Program-made: the position numbers and the translations under genes
From: Fretibacter rubidus
Lineage (GTDB): Bacteria > Pseudomonadota > Alphaproteobacteria > Caulobacterales > Maricaulaceae
NCBI RefSeq assembly: GCF_041429785.1
Contig: NZ_CP163423.1
Span: forward strand, 1,736,001-1,800,000
DNA length: 64,000 nt
Reading direction: 5' to 3'
In this document: piece after piece, positions 35,359-45,086 of the stretch
Position numbering within the stretch: position 1 is the stretch's first letter
How the letters are laid out: every line of letters begins with the position of its first letter
The notes under the pieces: generated by a model
What the model saw: only the letters and a program-made list of their open reading frames with translations
What the model was told of the DNA's origin: nothing
Databases searched by the model: none

Positions 35359-36155
35359 TCTGCAGACGCTGGCCCAGTATCAACCGTAGGGACGTAGTGA
35401 AGACCTAACGCTTTGCAGGCCTCTTCAATTGTCATGTCAAAAACATCTTCATATTTCATAAAGTAAAGCGGGGCGGACTTACGTCCAACTTCGGATCCGC
35501 GCAAAGTTGCATCATGCGTCAGCAACCATGTTTGCGGATAATGCAAGACAGCACGTGTCAGTACACGTGTCGAAGCCAATATTGAAAACACAGACAGTTC
35601 ACTCGCTAACTCTGGGCTCATATGAACAAAGATATTTGTCAACCGCATGTAATAGGGCACAAGTTCGCCGATGAAATCAAATCCGCCTCCGCCAACAATA
35701 TGTTCAAAATCATGCACTTGCCCCGCACGTAATTGAAAATACTCATAATCGCTATCAGGCTCATAAGGCGGTACAATGTTTACGCTCATACCTTTACTCA
35801 TGAGTTCTGCGTAAAATATGCCGCCAATCGTATTAGGCGCGTATTGCTTCAGATCATCTGGCCCAAATGTTGAGACAAACCCTTCTTTGAACCAAGCATC
35901 AAGTTCTGGAACCTTCGCACGCTCTTCCGCGATCAATTTATTGATATGGTCAATATCCTGAATTTCGCGCAACATCATAATCAACTGAGCCGAATCTGAT
36001 GGGGTCGGAATATCCGAACCGTTTTTACGCAACAGATGCGTCGAAACCCAATCACGCACGCGCGGTTCATTCAAATAGCGCGAAGAACTGACGAGAACGC
36101 TACTCTCAGTCTCAATCCTCTTCATGCCTTGCATCAGATAAGAATAATCGGCCAT
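35349..36155 (-). CDS. COQ4-like protein in a catabolic operon
   Basis: 268 residues. The motif HD-x2-H-x11-E is exact: His148, Asp149, His152, Glu164 (QVHDFEHIVGGGGFDFIGE). This is the metal-binding signature of COQ4, which in ubiquinone synthesis has been linked to oxidative decarboxylation of the ring C1 position. The surrounding sequence keeps the helical COQ4 pattern (IGGIFYAELM upstream). Lying between AtuA and a class II aldolase, it more likely acts on a catabolic intermediate than on ubiquinone; that is inference. Overall similarity to true COQ4 is modest. Confidence 0.75.
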   Translation of the reverse strand: MADYSYLMQGMKRIETESSVLVSSSRYLNEPRVRDWVSTHLLRKNGSDIPTPSDSAQLIMMLREIQDIDHINKLIAEERAKVPELDAWFKEGFVSTFGPDDLKQYAPNTIGGIFYAELMSKGMSVNIVPPYEPDSDYEYFQLRAGQVHDFEHIVGGGGFDFIGELVPYYMRLTNIFVHMSPELASELSVFSILASTRVLTRAVLHYPQTWLLTHDATLRGSEVGRKSAPLYFMKYEDVFDMTIEEACKALGLHYVPTVDTGPASAEWV

Positions 36156-36174
36156 TTAAAACTCCATCAGTTAG

Positions 36175-37983
36175 TTAAGTAAGCTTGTGGGCAAGCTCTG
36201 CCGGAACGGTAATTGGAAATCTAAGCAACATTTGCCCCATGCCTTTAGCCGCAGAATCAAGCGCTGTGCTGGCATTAATCCCGCCTGTGAGGGCTTCGTG
36301 AACAACGAAATTAATAGCTTTCAAGCCAGGTGCCGCAAAGGCTTCAACCTTTGGCGGATGCCCGTTGGGTCCTAAATGCTGATACCATTCACCGACAGCC
36401 TTAGGCGTTAATGACGCTTGCAAATATTTCAGATACTCGGCTTTGCGCGCAATCGCGGCCACGTTGAATAAATGGCCTTTATCACCGCTACGCACCCAGG
36501 CAAGTTTTACTAAGTCTACAGTAACATCACTGTCAGGCTTCTCGGTCGTTGACATTGCGCTTCGCTGCGGTGGGCGGCCCACAGCAGGCTTACCCAACAC
36601 CGTAGGCACATCATGGGTCGTTCCGTCAATTGTCATCGTGGCCGTAACGTCGCTTTTGTTTATCAAAAACAAAAAGACGCCAGTCATAGGCGTGACTTGT
36701 GTCGCCAAGTTTATAGAGGTTCCGACGGACATGCCGGTAATGCCAGCCCATTGTTCTGCCGCAAAAATCCCAGCGCCCTGTTGCGTAGGGTGATCTACCA
36801 CCAATTTACAGATGATTTCTCGCCCGCCGCCCGGAATCGCGTGAGCACCAAAGCTAGCCTCGCCGCCAATCAGTACCGCTTCAGTGCGGGTGAAATCCGG
36901 CAAATTATTGATGCTTAGCAATTGCCGTCCGCGTGCGAATAGGGCCTCTGCTTGACGCTGGGCCTTGCCCGCTGCGTCCTCTCCAATGATAGGTTGATAA
37001 GCGACGGTGCGCCACCCGCCGTCAAACGTGATACAAGCTTTGTAAGTGTCGGTCGCCATACGCCCTCTTGCGCCGGTCACCCGAACGCGATTAGGCCCAA
37101 GTTGTTCTAGGCTTACATCGCTGAAATCGCAGCGCACATCAGCAACGATGTAATCAGCAGGATCACTGACTTCGTATAAGATTTGTTCCGAGACCGTTCC
37201 GATAGATACGAGGCCGCCTGTTCCCTCTGGCTTTGTTATTACAACACTACCGTCAGCATGACATTCCCCAATCGGAAATCCTATATTCGCCCAGTCAGGC
37301 ACATCACGCCAATCTGTAAAAGTACCACCGGAAACCTGTGCGCCGCATTCAAGAAGGTGACCAGCCAATGTTCCGGCAGCTAACAAATCCAAATCGGTTG
37401 TTTTCCAGCCAAATTCATGAATTAGTGGACCCAGCACAACAGCACTGTCAACGACGCGGCCAGTGATGACGATATCTGCGCCTTTGGCCAAGGCTGCAGC
37501 AACCGGAAACGCGCCAAGATAAGCATTTGCGCTAACAATATTGTCGGGAAATTCAGTATCAATAAACATATCGCGATGGCCTGCCGTGCGAAGAGCATCA
37601 ACGCGACCTCGTAGGTCATCACCTTCAACATAGGCCACAGTTAAAGAAAGGCCTTTTTCAGCGATCATGGCTTGCAGTGCAGCTGCTAAGCCCGCAGGAT
37701 TTACACCACCAGCATTTGCAACAACCTTTAGCTTTTGCTTTGCGATTTCTTCAAGATGCGGGCCAACGTGAATAGTTAGAAAATTGGCTGCATAGCCAGC
37801 TGTTGGGGCGGCCGCTTGCATGCGTCCAAATATACCCATTGACCCCTCGGCAAGATAATCAAAGACTAGATAATCTAAAGCACCGCCCGCAAGCAACTGC
37901 GGCACTGAGAGTGCAGAGTCTGCAAGGGACGCTGTAGCCCCTCCGATCCGAATGACTTTTTCAACACCGGCATTTGACGCCAT
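36175..37983 (-). CDS. AtuA family protein (acyclic terpene utilisation type)
   Basis: 602 residues. The N-terminal part (about 1-450) is the DUF1446/AtuA domain (RIGGATASLADS, LDYLVFDYLAEGSMG, ADIVITGRVVDSA). The last about 100 residues (VDLVKLAWVRSGDKGHLFNV) are the AtuA-like ferredoxin-fold extension often fused in this group. AtuA is needed for citronellol/geraniol growth in Pseudomonas, but its reaction is not established. First gene of the five-gene operon; divergent from the Crp-like regulator. No TGCGTA operator is present upstream. Confidence 0.85.
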   Translation of the reverse strand: MASNAGVEKVIRIGGATASLADSALSVPQLLAGGALDYLVFDYLAEGSMGIFGRMQAAAPTAGYAANFLTIHVGPHLEEIAKQKLKVVANAGGVNPAGLAAALQAMIAEKGLSLTVAYVEGDDLRGRVDALRTAGHRDMFIDTEFPDNIVSANAYLGAFPVAAALAKGADIVITGRVVDSAVVLGPLIHEFGWKTTDLDLLAAGTLAGHLLECGAQVSGGTFTDWRDVPDWANIGFPIGECHADGSVVITKPEGTGGLVSIGTVSEQILYEVSDPADYIVADVRCDFSDVSLEQLGPNRVRVTGARGRMATDTYKACITFDGGWRTVAYQPIIGEDAAGKAQRQAEALFARGRQLLSINNLPDFTRTEAVLIGGEASFGAHAIPGGGREIICKLVVDHPTQQGAGIFAAEQWAGITGMSVGTSINLATQVTPMTGVFLFLINKSDVTATMTIDGTTHDVPTVLGKPAVGRPPQRSAMSTTEKPDSDVTVDLVKLAWVRSGDKGHLFNVAAIARKAEYLKYLQASLTPKAVGEWYQHLGPNGHPPKVEAFAAPGLKAINFVVHEALTGGINASTALDSAAKGMGQMLLRFPITVPAELAHKLT

Positions 37984-38043
37984 GTTTCACACTCCCCGCA
38001 ATATTTATTATAACTATAGCTATCAAATACCCTTGCTCTTAAC

Positions 38044-38059
38044 TGTAACGAAAGTTACA
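38044..38059. promoter_or_regulatory. Palindrome TGTAAC-N4-GTTACA before the Crp-like gene
   Basis: Perfect 6-bp arms with a 4-bp spacer, ending 7 bp before the ATG at 38067 and so covering the ribosome-binding region. A Crp/Fnr-type regulator commonly binds such a dyad. This suggests autorepression and control of the divergent AtuA operon; not proven. Confidence 0.6.
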
Positions 38060-38066
38060 TTCTGCC

Positions 38067-38762
38067 ATGAAAAAAAATGAACGACAGCTAGCGTTGAGCG
38101 TCCTGCAAGAGGCGGACTGGCTAAAAGACTATTCACCTGCCTTACCGCAAAACTTGATTTCCGAGGGGCAATTCGTAGGATTAAATACAGGCGAATGGGC
38201 GCAGGCAGAGGGGGATGACCGAGGTGGATTATATCTCGTTATCGACGGCTTACTTCATACCTATTACGCGCCATTGGGTGACCGCGTCATCATGGTAGGA
38301 CTCGCTGAACCTGGCGCAGTTCTGGGACACGCCACACGCTATAGCGGTGGCCCCCGTCTTGTAACGGCCGTCTGTGCAGAACCTAGCGTCATATTAGAAA
38401 TTTCAGAAAATGCTCTGGACCGCGTTGCTGCGCAATCTCCAGAAATATGGCGAGCCATTGCAGATTTAACGTATAACAATATGCGAAGGGCTCTGCGCCT
38501 CGCGGCTGAAATTGTGTCCCTTCGTCCACGAGAGCGCATAGCGGCAAGGTTAGTCGCAATCGCCAAGCACGATGATACTCAAAAAATTCTCACTGTAAAA
38601 ATCAGCCAAGAATTACTCGCCGAAATGATTGGGGTCACGCGTAAAACCGTTAACCAACACCTCTCAGCTTTTGAAAAAGATGGTCTTATCCTTGTCGGTT
38701 ATGGACGTGTAGATCTTATTGACTTACCAAAGCTCAAACTTATTTCGGCAGGCATCGTATAG
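38067..38762 (+). CDS. Crp/Fnr family transcriptional regulator
   Basis: 231 residues: an N-terminal cyclic-nucleotide-binding-type beta roll (GGLYLVIDGLLHTYYAP) and a C-terminal winged helix (ISQELLAEMIGVTRKTVNQHLSAFEKDG). No N-terminal cysteine cluster of FNR type is present, so it is not an obvious oxygen sensor; it may bind a CoA ester or other ligand. Divergent from the AtuA operon with a palindrome in between. Convergent with the mutase gene. Confidence 0.9.
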   Translation: MKKNERQLALSVLQEADWLKDYSPALPQNLISEGQFVGLNTGEWAQAEGDDRGGLYLVIDGLLHTYYAPLGDRVIMVGLAEPGAVLGHATRYSGGPRLVTAVCAEPSVILEISENALDRVAAQSPEIWRAIADLTYNNMRRALRLAAEIVSLRPRERIAARLVAIAKHDDTQKILTVKISQELLAEMIGVTRKTVNQHLSAFEKDGLILVGYGRVDLIDLPKLKLISAGIV

Positions 38763-38780
38763 GCCAATTTTAGCAATCAT

Positions 38781-40928
38781 TTAGCTGTTACGTTTAAGCC
38801 CCATCACAACCCCCAGCATAGCATTTGCGGCATCAAACAGATTAGAGCCTGGTGGGAATATTGCCTCAACACCCTTATCCCGAAGGAAAGCAAAATCTTG
38901 CTCTGGGATAACGCCGCCAACTACGACTTTAATATGGTCTGCATTCTTAGCTTTAAGCAGAGCAATTAATTCAGGGACGAGTGTCTTATGCCCTGCCGCC
39001 AAAGATGACACACCAACCACATCTACGCCTTTTTTAATAGCAATATCTGCCACTTCATCTGGCGTGACGAATAGGTTCGTGACATCCACCTTAAAGCCCA
39101 TATCAGCAAAGCTAGTCGCGACGACCTTTGCGCCGCGGTCGTGGCCGTCTTGGCCCATCTTAGCGATAAGGATATATGGAAGATGCTTCTCTTCGACTTC
39201 AAAATCTTTGATGCGCCGTTGGATACTCTTAAACAAAGGGTCGTCTTTATTCAGCGCGCTGTAAACGCCTGATAGAACCCGAGTGACAGCATCATGACGG
39301 CCAAACACATCTTCCATAGCCTCCGTGATTTCGCCGAGCGTCGCCCGCGCGCGGGCAGCATTCACAGCAGCGCCCAGTAAGTTCCCTTCACCCGATTTAG
39401 CGGCCGCTGTAATCTTGGACAGCGCCATATCTACATGCTCTTGATTTCGGTTGCGCTTAATCTCTTCCAGCAGTTTCACCTGACCCGCGCGTACCTTTTC
39501 ATTATCAATATCTAAGATTTCAATAGGGTCTTCAATCTCAAGCGTGTATTTATTGACCCCAACGATGACATCATCGCCGCTATCAATTCGCGACTGTTTG
39601 CGCAGTGCCGCTTCTTCAATTTTCAGCTTCGGAAGACCCGTTTCAATCGCCTTGGTCATGCCGCCAAGCGCTTCAACCTCTTCAATCATATTCCACGCCG
39701 CATCCGCCATTTGCTGGGTCAGACTCTCAACATAATAAGACCCCGCCAGCGGATCGACCACTCGCGTCATACCCGTTTCATGCTGCAGTATCAGCTGCGT
39801 ATTGCGCGCAATACGGGCCGATGTTTCAGTTGGCAGGGCAATGGCTTCGTCAAACGCATTGGTATGGAGTGATTGCGTCCCGCCAAGGGTTGCGGCCATT
39901 GCTTCAACTGTAGTGCGCACCACATTGTTGTAAGGGTCTTGCATCGTTAGTGATACGCCAGAGGTCTGGCAGTGAGTGCGCAGCATTTTAGAACGCTCTG
40001 ACTTCGCGCCAAAATCTGTCATAATCTTGGCCCACATCTGCCGCGCAGCGCGCAGCTTGGCCACTTCCATAAACATGTCCATGCCGATGCAAAAGAAGAA
40101 AGAGAGGCGCGGGGCAAAGTCATCCACATCTAATCCCTTATCCATAGCGGCGCGGACATATTCCATACCGTCCGCCAGCGTATAGGCTAGCTCTTGAGTG
40201 AGCGTCGCGCCCGCCTCTTGCATGTGATAGCCAGAGATAGAGATGGAGTTGAACTTGGGCATGTTGGCCGAGGTATATTCAATGATATCGCCAATAATTT
40301 TCATGCTTGGCGCGGGTGGATAAATATATGTATTGCGTACCATGAACTCTTTGAGGATATCGTTTTGAATGGTTCCAGATAGTTTTTCTACCGCTACCCC
40401 CTGCTCCTCCCCTGCTACAATATACATGGCTAGAATGGGAATAACGGCCCCATTCATCGTCATAGATACTGACATCTTATCAAGCGGAATACCGTCGAAT
40501 AGGATTTTCATATCCTCAACGCTGTCAATCGCCACGCCGGCCTTACCCACATCGCCTGTCACGCGCGGGTGGTCAGAATCATAACCTCTGTGCGTGGCAA
40601 GATCAAAAGCGACAGACAGGCCTTTTTGCCCCGCCTCTAAGTTCTTACGGTAAAAGGCATTGCTCTCTTGCGCTGTAGAGAAGCCCGCATATTGGCGTAT
40701 CGTCCACGGGCGGCCCGTGTACATTGTTGCACGAACGCCGCGTGTGTATGGTGCCATTCCCGGTATTTCCTGCGCCGCAGATGCAGGGGCATCATCCGCC
40801 GTATAAAGCGGTTTGACTGTAATGCCTTCAGCCGTTTGCGTCTCAAGTGTTTTCGGATCGCCGCCTTTTAAGTCACCTGACGCTAAGGTTTCCCATATTT
40901 TGATATTGTCGTTTTGTTTGGAACTCAT
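38781..40928 (-). CDS. scpA: Methylmalonyl-CoA mutase, single-chain large subunit
   Basis: 715 residues. The catalytic barrel contains [14 protein letters not shown] and the [18 protein letters not shown] block; the C-terminal B12 domain has the D-x-H-x2-G motif (GQDGHDRG). It converts methylmalonyl-CoA to succinyl-CoA with adenosylcobalamin. The start overlaps the pccA stop (ATGA). With the two carboxylase genes it disposes of propionyl-CoA released by degradation. No epimerase gene is in the window. Confidence 0.95.
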   Translation of the reverse strand: MSSKQNDNIKIWETLASGDLKGGDPKTLETQTAEGITVKPLYTADDAPASAAQEIPGMAPYTRGVRATMYTGRPWTIRQYAGFSTAQESNAFYRKNLEAGQKGLSVAFDLATHRGYDSDHPRVTGDVGKAGVAIDSVEDMKILFDGIPLDKMSVSMTMNGAVIPILAMYIVAGEEQGVAVEKLSGTIQNDILKEFMVRNTYIYPPAPSMKIIGDIIEYTSANMPKFNSISISGYHMQEAGATLTQELAYTLADGMEYVRAAMDKGLDVDDFAPRLSFFFCIGMDMFMEVAKLRAARQMWAKIMTDFGAKSERSKMLRTHCQTSGVSLTMQDPYNNVVRTTVEAMAATLGGTQSLHTNAFDEAIALPTETSARIARNTQLILQHETGMTRVVDPLAGSYYVESLTQQMADAAWNMIEEVEALGGMTKAIETGLPKLKIEEAALRKQSRIDSGDDVIVGVNKYTLEIEDPIEILDIDNEKVRAGQVKLLEEIKRNRNQEHVDMALSKITAAAKSGEGNLLGAAVNAARARATLGEITEAMEDVFGRHDAVTRVLSGVYSALNKDDPLFKSIQRRIKDFEVEEKHLPYILIAKMGQDGHDRGAKVVATSFADMGFKVDVTNLFVTPDEVADIAIKKGVDVVGVSSLAAGHKTLVPELIALLKAKNADHIKVVVGGVIPEQDFAFLRDKGVEAIFPPGSNLFDAANAMLGVVMGLKRNS

Positions 40929-42961
40929 GTTTCAAAATCCATAATCACTTCATCGACGGCGAGGTTGTCACCGGCCGCGCAGTGAATTTTTGCCACGACT
41001 GATTTCTTCTCAGCACGAAGTGTGTTTTCCATTTTCATGGCTTCGACAACGGCGAGCGCTTGGCCGTCTTGGACCTCATCGCCTTCTGCCACAAGCAGCT
41101 TTACAATCACACCCGGCATCGGACAGAGCAACATATTTGACGTATCAGGCGCGACTTTGACCGGCATTAATTTCGCCAGTTCAGCTCCGCGAGGCGTCCG
41201 CACAGCTACTTTGTAATGCACACCGCGGTGACGCACCTCATAGCCTTCAGAATTGCGGCGCGCTTTGAAATTAAACGGTGTATTATCGACAAGGGCGCGC
41301 ACGAGCGGTTGCCCCGGTTTCCACGCCGTCAAGACTTCCATCTCTATTGCGGCTTTACTTTCCGAGGCATCATCGACGACAATCGTGCGAAGGCCGCTCT
41401 CGCCGTTAATATCCGCGCCGTAATGATGCGTCACGTCAGGGGCCTTAACCTCGACCGCCCATTCATCAGGAATATGACGAGCGTGATTGGGTAGGCTGCC
41501 GCTGATTTCTGCCGCGCGGTGCTGCGCGATATCATACATTAACGCGCAGACCGCGCCGACTTTGCGGGCATGGCCGGCATTGACGGGCGCCCCTTCAAAG
41601 CCTTCGGGGTATTCATCGGCGATAAATGCCGTATTGATATCGCCGCGTTCAAACCGGTCATGATCATAGACGGCTTGCAGGAACGGAATATTGTGACCAA
41701 TGCCTTCAAGCTCAAACGTGTCGAGCGCATCTTTCATCGCATTAAGCGCGACTCCCCGGTCCTCGCCCCACGTACAGAGCTTAGCGATCATCGGGTCGTA
41801 ATACATCGAGATTTCGCCGCCTTCAAACACGCCCGTATCGTTACGCACAATCGAGCCGTTATCGAGCGTCTGCTCAGCCGGCGGGCGGTAGCGCACAAGA
41901 CGGCCGATTGACGGCAGGAAGTTGCGGTACGGGTCTTCGGCATAAATGCGGCTCTCAAGCGCCCAACCGTTTAGTTTTACATCGCTTTGTTTCATCGACA
42001 GCTTTTCACCGTTTGCCGAGCGGATCATTTGCTCCACTAGGTCCACGCCGGTGATAAGTTCCGTGACGGGATGCTCCACTTGCAAGCGCGTATTCATCTC
42101 CAGGAAATAGAAGTTCTTATCCTTATCGACGATAAATTCCACCGTGCCGGCGCTGTCATAATCCACAGCTTTCGCCAGCGCGACAGACTCCGCGCCCATG
42201 GCTTTGCGGGTTATTTCATCAAGGAAAGGCGACGGCGCTTCTTCGATGACTTTCTGGTTGCGTCGTTGAATAGAACATTCACGCTCGCCGAGGTAAATCA
42301 CATTGCCATGCTTATCGCCCAGCACTTGGATTTCGATATGGCGCGGCTCTTCGACAAATTTCTCGATAAAGATGCGGTCATCGCCAAAGCTGTTCGCGGC
42401 TTCGTTCTTGGACGACTGAAACCCTTCGCGCGCTTCCTCGTCATTATAGGCGATGCGCATGCCCTTCCCGCCGCCGCCCGCAGACGCTTTAATCATTACA
42501 GGATAGCCAACTTTCTTAGCGATTTTGACCGCTTCGTCGGCGTCCGCAATCAAGCCCATATGTCCCGGTACGCAAGACACGCCCGCCTCCTGCGCGAGTT
42601 TTTTGGAAGTGATTTTATCGCCCATAGACACAATAGCGTGGGGGTTGGGGCCGATGAAGGTTATCTTCTTCTTGGCCAGCAGTTTCGCAAATTCAGGATT
42701 TTCCGACAGAAAGCCATAGCCGGGATGCACAGCATCCGCGCCCGTGCTCTCTATCGCTGCCAAGATTTTATCCATCACCAAATAAGATTGGTTCACCGCC
42801 GGCGGCCCCAAATGCACCGCCTCATCCGCCATAGAAACATGCAGCGCATTACGGTCCGCATCGGAATAAACCGCCACAGTCTTAATGCCCATTTTGCGGG
42901 CGGTTTTTATGACGCGGCAAGCAATCTCGCCACGGTTAGCTATGAGTATTTTTTTTATCAT
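40925..42961 (-). CDS. pccA: Propionyl-CoA carboxylase, biotin-containing alpha subunit
   Basis: 678 residues. It has a biotin carboxylase domain ([38 protein letters not shown]), a linking domain, and a C-terminal biotinyl domain with the biotinylated lysine in EAMKMEN. The ATG at 42961 overlaps the pccB stop by ATGA and gives the canonical N terminus; the frame extends upstream but without support. It carboxylates propionyl-CoA together with PccB. Confidence 0.95.
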   Translation of the reverse strand: MIKKILIANRGEIACRVIKTARKMGIKTVAVYSDADRNALHVSMADEAVHLGPPAVNQSYLVMDKILAAIESTGADAVHPGYGFLSENPEFAKLLAKKKITFIGPNPHAIVSMGDKITSKKLAQEAGVSCVPGHMGLIADADEAVKIAKKVGYPVMIKASAGGGGKGMRIAYNDEEAREGFQSSKNEAANSFGDDRIFIEKFVEEPRHIEIQVLGDKHGNVIYLGERECSIQRRNQKVIEEAPSPFLDEITRKAMGAESVALAKAVDYDSAGTVEFIVDKDKNFYFLEMNTRLQVEHPVTELITGVDLVEQMIRSANGEKLSMKQSDVKLNGWALESRIYAEDPYRNFLPSIGRLVRYRPPAEQTLDNGSIVRNDTGVFEGGEISMYYDPMIAKLCTWGEDRGVALNAMKDALDTFELEGIGHNIPFLQAVYDHDRFERGDINTAFIADEYPEGFEGAPVNAGHARKVGAVCALMYDIAQHRAAEISGSLPNHARHIPDEWAVEVKAPDVTHHYGADINGESGLRTIVVDDASESKAAIEMEVLTAWKPGQPLVRALVDNTPFNFKARRNSEGYEVRHRGVHYKVAVRTPRGAELAKLMPVKVAPDTSNMLLCPMPGVIVKLLVAEGDEVQDGQALAVVEAMKMENTLRAEKKSVVAKIHCAAGDNLAVDEVIMDFET

Positions 42962-44487
42962 AACGGCAAGTTTCCATGCTTCTTCCATGGAGCCTCTTCT
43001 ATTTTGTCAGCTAAGAGTGCGAAGGCACGACTTATGCGGCGACGCGTACTTTGAGGTTTTATGACTTCATCAATGTAACCCAGTTCGGCTGCTCGAAAAG
43101 GGCTCAAAAACTTCTCTTCATAGTCCGCAATATGTGCAGCCGTCTTTTCCTCATCACTTAGATCTTTACGGTGAAGGATTTCGACAGCTCCCTTAGCGCC
43201 CATCACGGCAATTTGCGCTGTGGGCCAAGCGTAATTCATATCCGCACCCAAGTGCTTTGGTGCCATGACGCAGTAAGCCCCGCCATAAGCTTTACGCGTA
43301 ATCACAGTCACTTTAGGTACGGTTGCCTCCCCATAAGCATAGAGAAGCTTCGCACCATTTTTAATCACGCCGTTATGTTCTTGGGACACGCCTGGAAGGA
43401 AACCAGGCACGTCAACAAGCGTAAGTACGGGAATATCGAAGGCATCGCAAAAGCGCACATGACGCGCGGCCTTGCGAGACGCGTCGCTATCCAAACACCC
43501 TGCCAACACCATGGGCTGGTTTGCAACCACCCCAATCGTTTGTCCTTCGAGTCGGATAAAGCCGCACAGAATATTCTTGGCAAAGTCTTGCTGTACCTCA
43601 AAAAAGTCGCCTTCATCGGCAATCTTCTCGACGAGTTCATGCATATCGTAAGGCAAGTTGGGATTGTCAGGCACAAGGGTATCGAGGCTTGTGTCAATAC
43701 GGTCATGACTATCAAAGAATGGGCGCCGCGGCGTGCCCGCACGGTTATTAAGCGGGAGAAAATCAAATAAGCGACGTATTTCCGCGAGAGCTTCGATGTC
43801 ATTATCATAGGCCCCGTCGGCAACCGAAGATTTCGTCGTGTGGGTCTTCGCCCCACCCAACTCCTCTGCAGTCACAACCTCATTCGTCACCGTCTTAAGC
43901 ACGTCTGGGCCCGTCAAGAACATATAGCTGCTATCGCGCACCATAAAGATATAGTCGGTCAGCGCCGGAGAATAGACTGCGCCACCCGCACTTGGCCCCA
44001 TTATGACACTGATCTGTGGTACAACCCCACTCGCCTTTATGTTGTTCTGAAAAACGTCCGTGTAGCCGGCAAGTGACGCGACACCTTCTTGAATACGTGC
44101 GCCGCCGCTATCTTGAAGTCCAATAATTGGTGCGCCATTACGCATGGCCATCTCTTGGACTTTACAAATTTTTCGAGCGTGAGTTTCCGATAAGCTGCCG
44201 CCAAAAACGGTAAAGTCTTGCGCAAATACAAACGTCTTACGACCATTAATCGTACCCCAACCCGTAACAACGCCATCCCCTGGAATATGTGTCTTATCCA
44301 TACCAAAATCAGTCGCACGGTGTTTGACGAACATGTCAAATTCTTCAAAACTCCCAGGATCAAGTAACAATTCCAGCCGTTCTCGAGCCGTCAGCTTACC
44401 TTTGGCGTGCTGGGACACTATACGCTTCTCGCCGCCACCAAGTCGTGCCTCATCACGCCGCGCATTTAGTTGCTGATCAATTGCCAT
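42958..44487 (-). CDS. pccB: Propionyl-CoA carboxylase, beta subunit (carboxyltransferase)
   Basis: 509 residues with both acyl-CoA and carboxybiotin halves ([65 protein letters not shown]). The [21 protein letters not shown] segment is typical of propionyl-CoA, not acetyl- or geranyl-CoA, carboxylases. First gene of the pccB-pccA-mutase operon. The upstream region carries operator H, oriented the other way. Confidence 0.95.
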   Translation of the reverse strand: MAIDQQLNARRDEARLGGGEKRIVSQHAKGKLTARERLELLLDPGSFEEFDMFVKHRATDFGMDKTHIPGDGVVTGWGTINGRKTFVFAQDFTVFGGSLSETHARKICKVQEMAMRNGAPIIGLQDSGGARIQEGVASLAGYTDVFQNNIKASGVVPQISVIMGPSAGGAVYSPALTDYIFMVRDSSYMFLTGPDVLKTVTNEVVTAEELGGAKTHTTKSSVADGAYDNDIEALAEIRRLFDFLPLNNRAGTPRRPFFDSHDRIDTSLDTLVPDNPNLPYDMHELVEKIADEGDFFEVQQDFAKNILCGFIRLEGQTIGVVANQPMVLAGCLDSDASRKAARHVRFCDAFDIPVLTLVDVPGFLPGVSQEHNGVIKNGAKLLYAYGEATVPKVTVITRKAYGGAYCVMAPKHLGADMNYAWPTAQIAVMGAKGAVEILHRKDLSDEEKTAAHIADYEEKFLSPFRAAELGYIDEVIKPQSTRRRISRAFALLADKIEEAPWKKHGNLPL

Positions 44488-45086
44488 TTAAAATCCTAGT
44501 TACAAAAGGAGGGCAGGACGCCAATTTCATCACATAACAGTCAGCCAATACGGATAATATTAGCAATTAAATCTATTATTATTACGCATTATTATCATTT
44601 ATGGCGACAATCAATGCTTTTTGCGTATTTTTATTACCTTATTTTTACGCATGAAGGGAATAGGCAAAATAATCTCTGTGGAGCGATTGTGAGATATCAT
44701 GTGACACTTCTGCCGACACGCACCAGCCTGCTAACACTGCAATGAGATCGAGGCTCATGAGTTACAGAGTGCTCCATGCAATCAAGCTTGTGAGATTGAG
44801 ACAGTACTCATTGCCTCAAACACTTCTATTAGTTCACATTAGAAAAATGAAATTGAAATTTAGGCAGCCTCATCATTACAAACTCTATAACAACGTTAAA
44901 GTAACCGGCACTATTCACTTTCTTCAAAGCAAAATACCTCAGTTTTATTCAGTCCATGAATGACCCTAAAATATACTCAACTTCACTGTCAAAATTTTTC
45001 GCACTGCACACATAGCGCAAAAAAAAACCATCTAACATATTGATTTATTTGAATAATCTTCCCAGTCCATTATGAAGCAACTGTTA
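44488..45086. other. 600-bp non-coding stretch between pccB and integrase
   Basis: Contains operator H (44583-44651) and then about 430 bp in which I see no credible gene, tRNA or terminator. A 73-codon frame at 44742-44963 has no ribosome-binding site and no recognisable content. The operator's right-hand side lacks the gene expected by analogy with the other sites. Confidence 0.6.
44583..44651. promoter_or_regulatory. Operator H: three perfect half-sites, 39/24 bp, no gene to the right
   Basis: TACGCA at 44583-44588, TGCGTA at 44622-44627 and TACGCA at 44646-44651; spacings exactly 39 and 24 bp as in operators A and C. By that orientation the 24-bp pair should face a plus-strand gene, but none follows. 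The minus-strand neighbour is pccB, about 96 bp away. Confidence 0.78.

Noticed and set aside
42071-43054. Long plus-strand frame of 327 codons opposite pccA/pccB
   Set aside because: It lies antisense to clearly conserved carboxylase genes, has no ribosome-binding site and no recognisable domain; an artefact of codon bias on the other strand.
42958-44487. Carboxylase considered as geranyl-CoA carboxylase because of the nearby AtuA gene
   Set aside because: The acyl-CoA-binding blocks match propionyl-CoA carboxylase, and the operon includes methylmalonyl-CoA mutase.
44742-44963. 73-codon plus-strand frame downstream of operator H
   Set aside because: No ribosome-binding site, no recognisable composition; kept as non-coding although it is the only frame the operator could drive.
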